A DNA stretch of 6,232 nucleotides from Methanobacteriota archaeon. GTDB taxonomy: Archaea; Thermoplasmatota; DTKX01; GCA-020343715. The position numbers and the translations under genes were made by a program. Positions 6,051-6,232 of this stretch are shown piece after piece (positions within the stretch are counted from its first letter, which is position 1; each line of letters opens with the position of its first letter). Below the pieces are notes generated by a model. It saw only the letters and a list, made by a program, of their open reading frames with translations, was not told the origin of the DNA and did no database searches. The stretch is from positions 1 through 6,232 of the forward strand of contig JAUVEQ010000184.1 in the NCBI GenBank assembly GCA_030594725.1. Direction: 5' to 3'.

Positions 6051-6054
6051 TAAA
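6047..6054 (+). promoter_or_regulatory. TATA box of the second ATPase gene
   Basis: TTTATAAA is a near-consensus archaeal TATA box centred about 28 bp before the ATG at 6078. The transcript would therefore start a few bases before, or at, the start codon, giving a leaderless or nearly leaderless message. A GGTG lies at 6069-6072 but would probably be outside the transcript. Confidence 0.65.
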
Positions 6055-6077
6055 GAATGAAAGATATAGGTGCACAC

Positions 6078-6232
6078 ATGGACAAGTTGTTACACAGGTT
6101 CAATCCCTGGTGGACAGAGGATTTCCACACCGAGGCTATCCCCCGTCATCGCTACCAGAGACATCTGATGTCGTTGATCGACACGAGAGACGTCGTCCTG
6201 GTCACTGGCCTCCGGCGGGTTGGGAAGACCAC
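6078..6232 (+). CDS. AAA_14/DUF4143-type ATPase, N-terminal part only
   Basis: The window ends after 51 codons plus two bases. The visible part has F-N-P-W-W at residues 8-12 and Walker A G-L-R-R-V-G-K-T at 44-51, with 32 residues from NPWW to the P-loop against 33 in the ATPase at 106-1404. The segment V-L-V-T-G-L-R-R matches the family strand before the P-loop. It is therefore a paralogue of the leftward ATPase, though the two are diverged outside these motifs. Start choice is supported by the TATA box at 6047-6054 and by the NPWW spacing. The Walker B and DUF4143 parts lie beyond the window, so whether the gene is intact cannot be seen. Confidence 0.88.
   Translation, partial: MDKLLHRFNPWWTEDFHTEAIPRHRYQRHLMSLIDTRDVVLVTGLRRVGKT

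Overview
The window reads as archaeal, most likely euryarchaeal and perhaps Thermoplasmata-like. The evidence is TATA-box promoters about 25 bp before predicted transcript starts, short or nearly absent leaders, two archaeal-type AAA/DUF4143 ATPases, and a very large secreted protein that ends in a PGF tripeptide, a membrane helix and a basic tail. That tail matches the archaeosortase (PGF-CTERM) signal of several archaeal lineages. The lineage is inferred from gene content only; there is no rRNA or clean tRNA here.

Layout. Positions 1-73 hold a tRNA-like, apparently decayed sequence that has a second, weaker copy at 1659-1730. Positions 106-1404 (minus strand) encode a complete AAA_14/DUF4143 ATPase, transcribed leftwards from a TATA box near 1454-1464. 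Positions 1405-2373 hold no gene I can defend. They contain a palindrome, three hairpin-forming inverted repeats, the second tRNA-like copy, and a probable decayed minus-strand coding fragment with an internal 154-bp-offset repeat. Positions 2374-5922 (plus strand) encode a 1182-residue cell-surface protein: signal peptide, seven FG-GAP blades each with a calcium loop, a beta-sandwich-like segment, about five He_PIG/cadherin-like domains, one PKD-like domain, and the PGF-CTERM tail. Positions 5923-6077 hold a small hairpin, a 34-bp-spaced imperfect direct repeat and a strong TATA box. From 6078 to the window edge runs the start of a second ATPase of the same family, cut just after its Walker A motif.

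How the genes relate. The surface protein should be exported, processed at its PGF tail and anchored outside the membrane, where its calcium propeller and Ig-like stalk suit adhesion or matrix binding. The two ATPases share an N-terminal NPWW motif and a G-x-R-R-x-G-K-T P-loop and bracket the surface-protein locus. They are probably expanded paralogues rather than dedicated partners of it. I see no recognisable defence system, CRISPR array or transposase. The best leads are the repeats next to the ATPase genes, the operator-like dyad upstream of the surface protein, and the archaeosortase tail.
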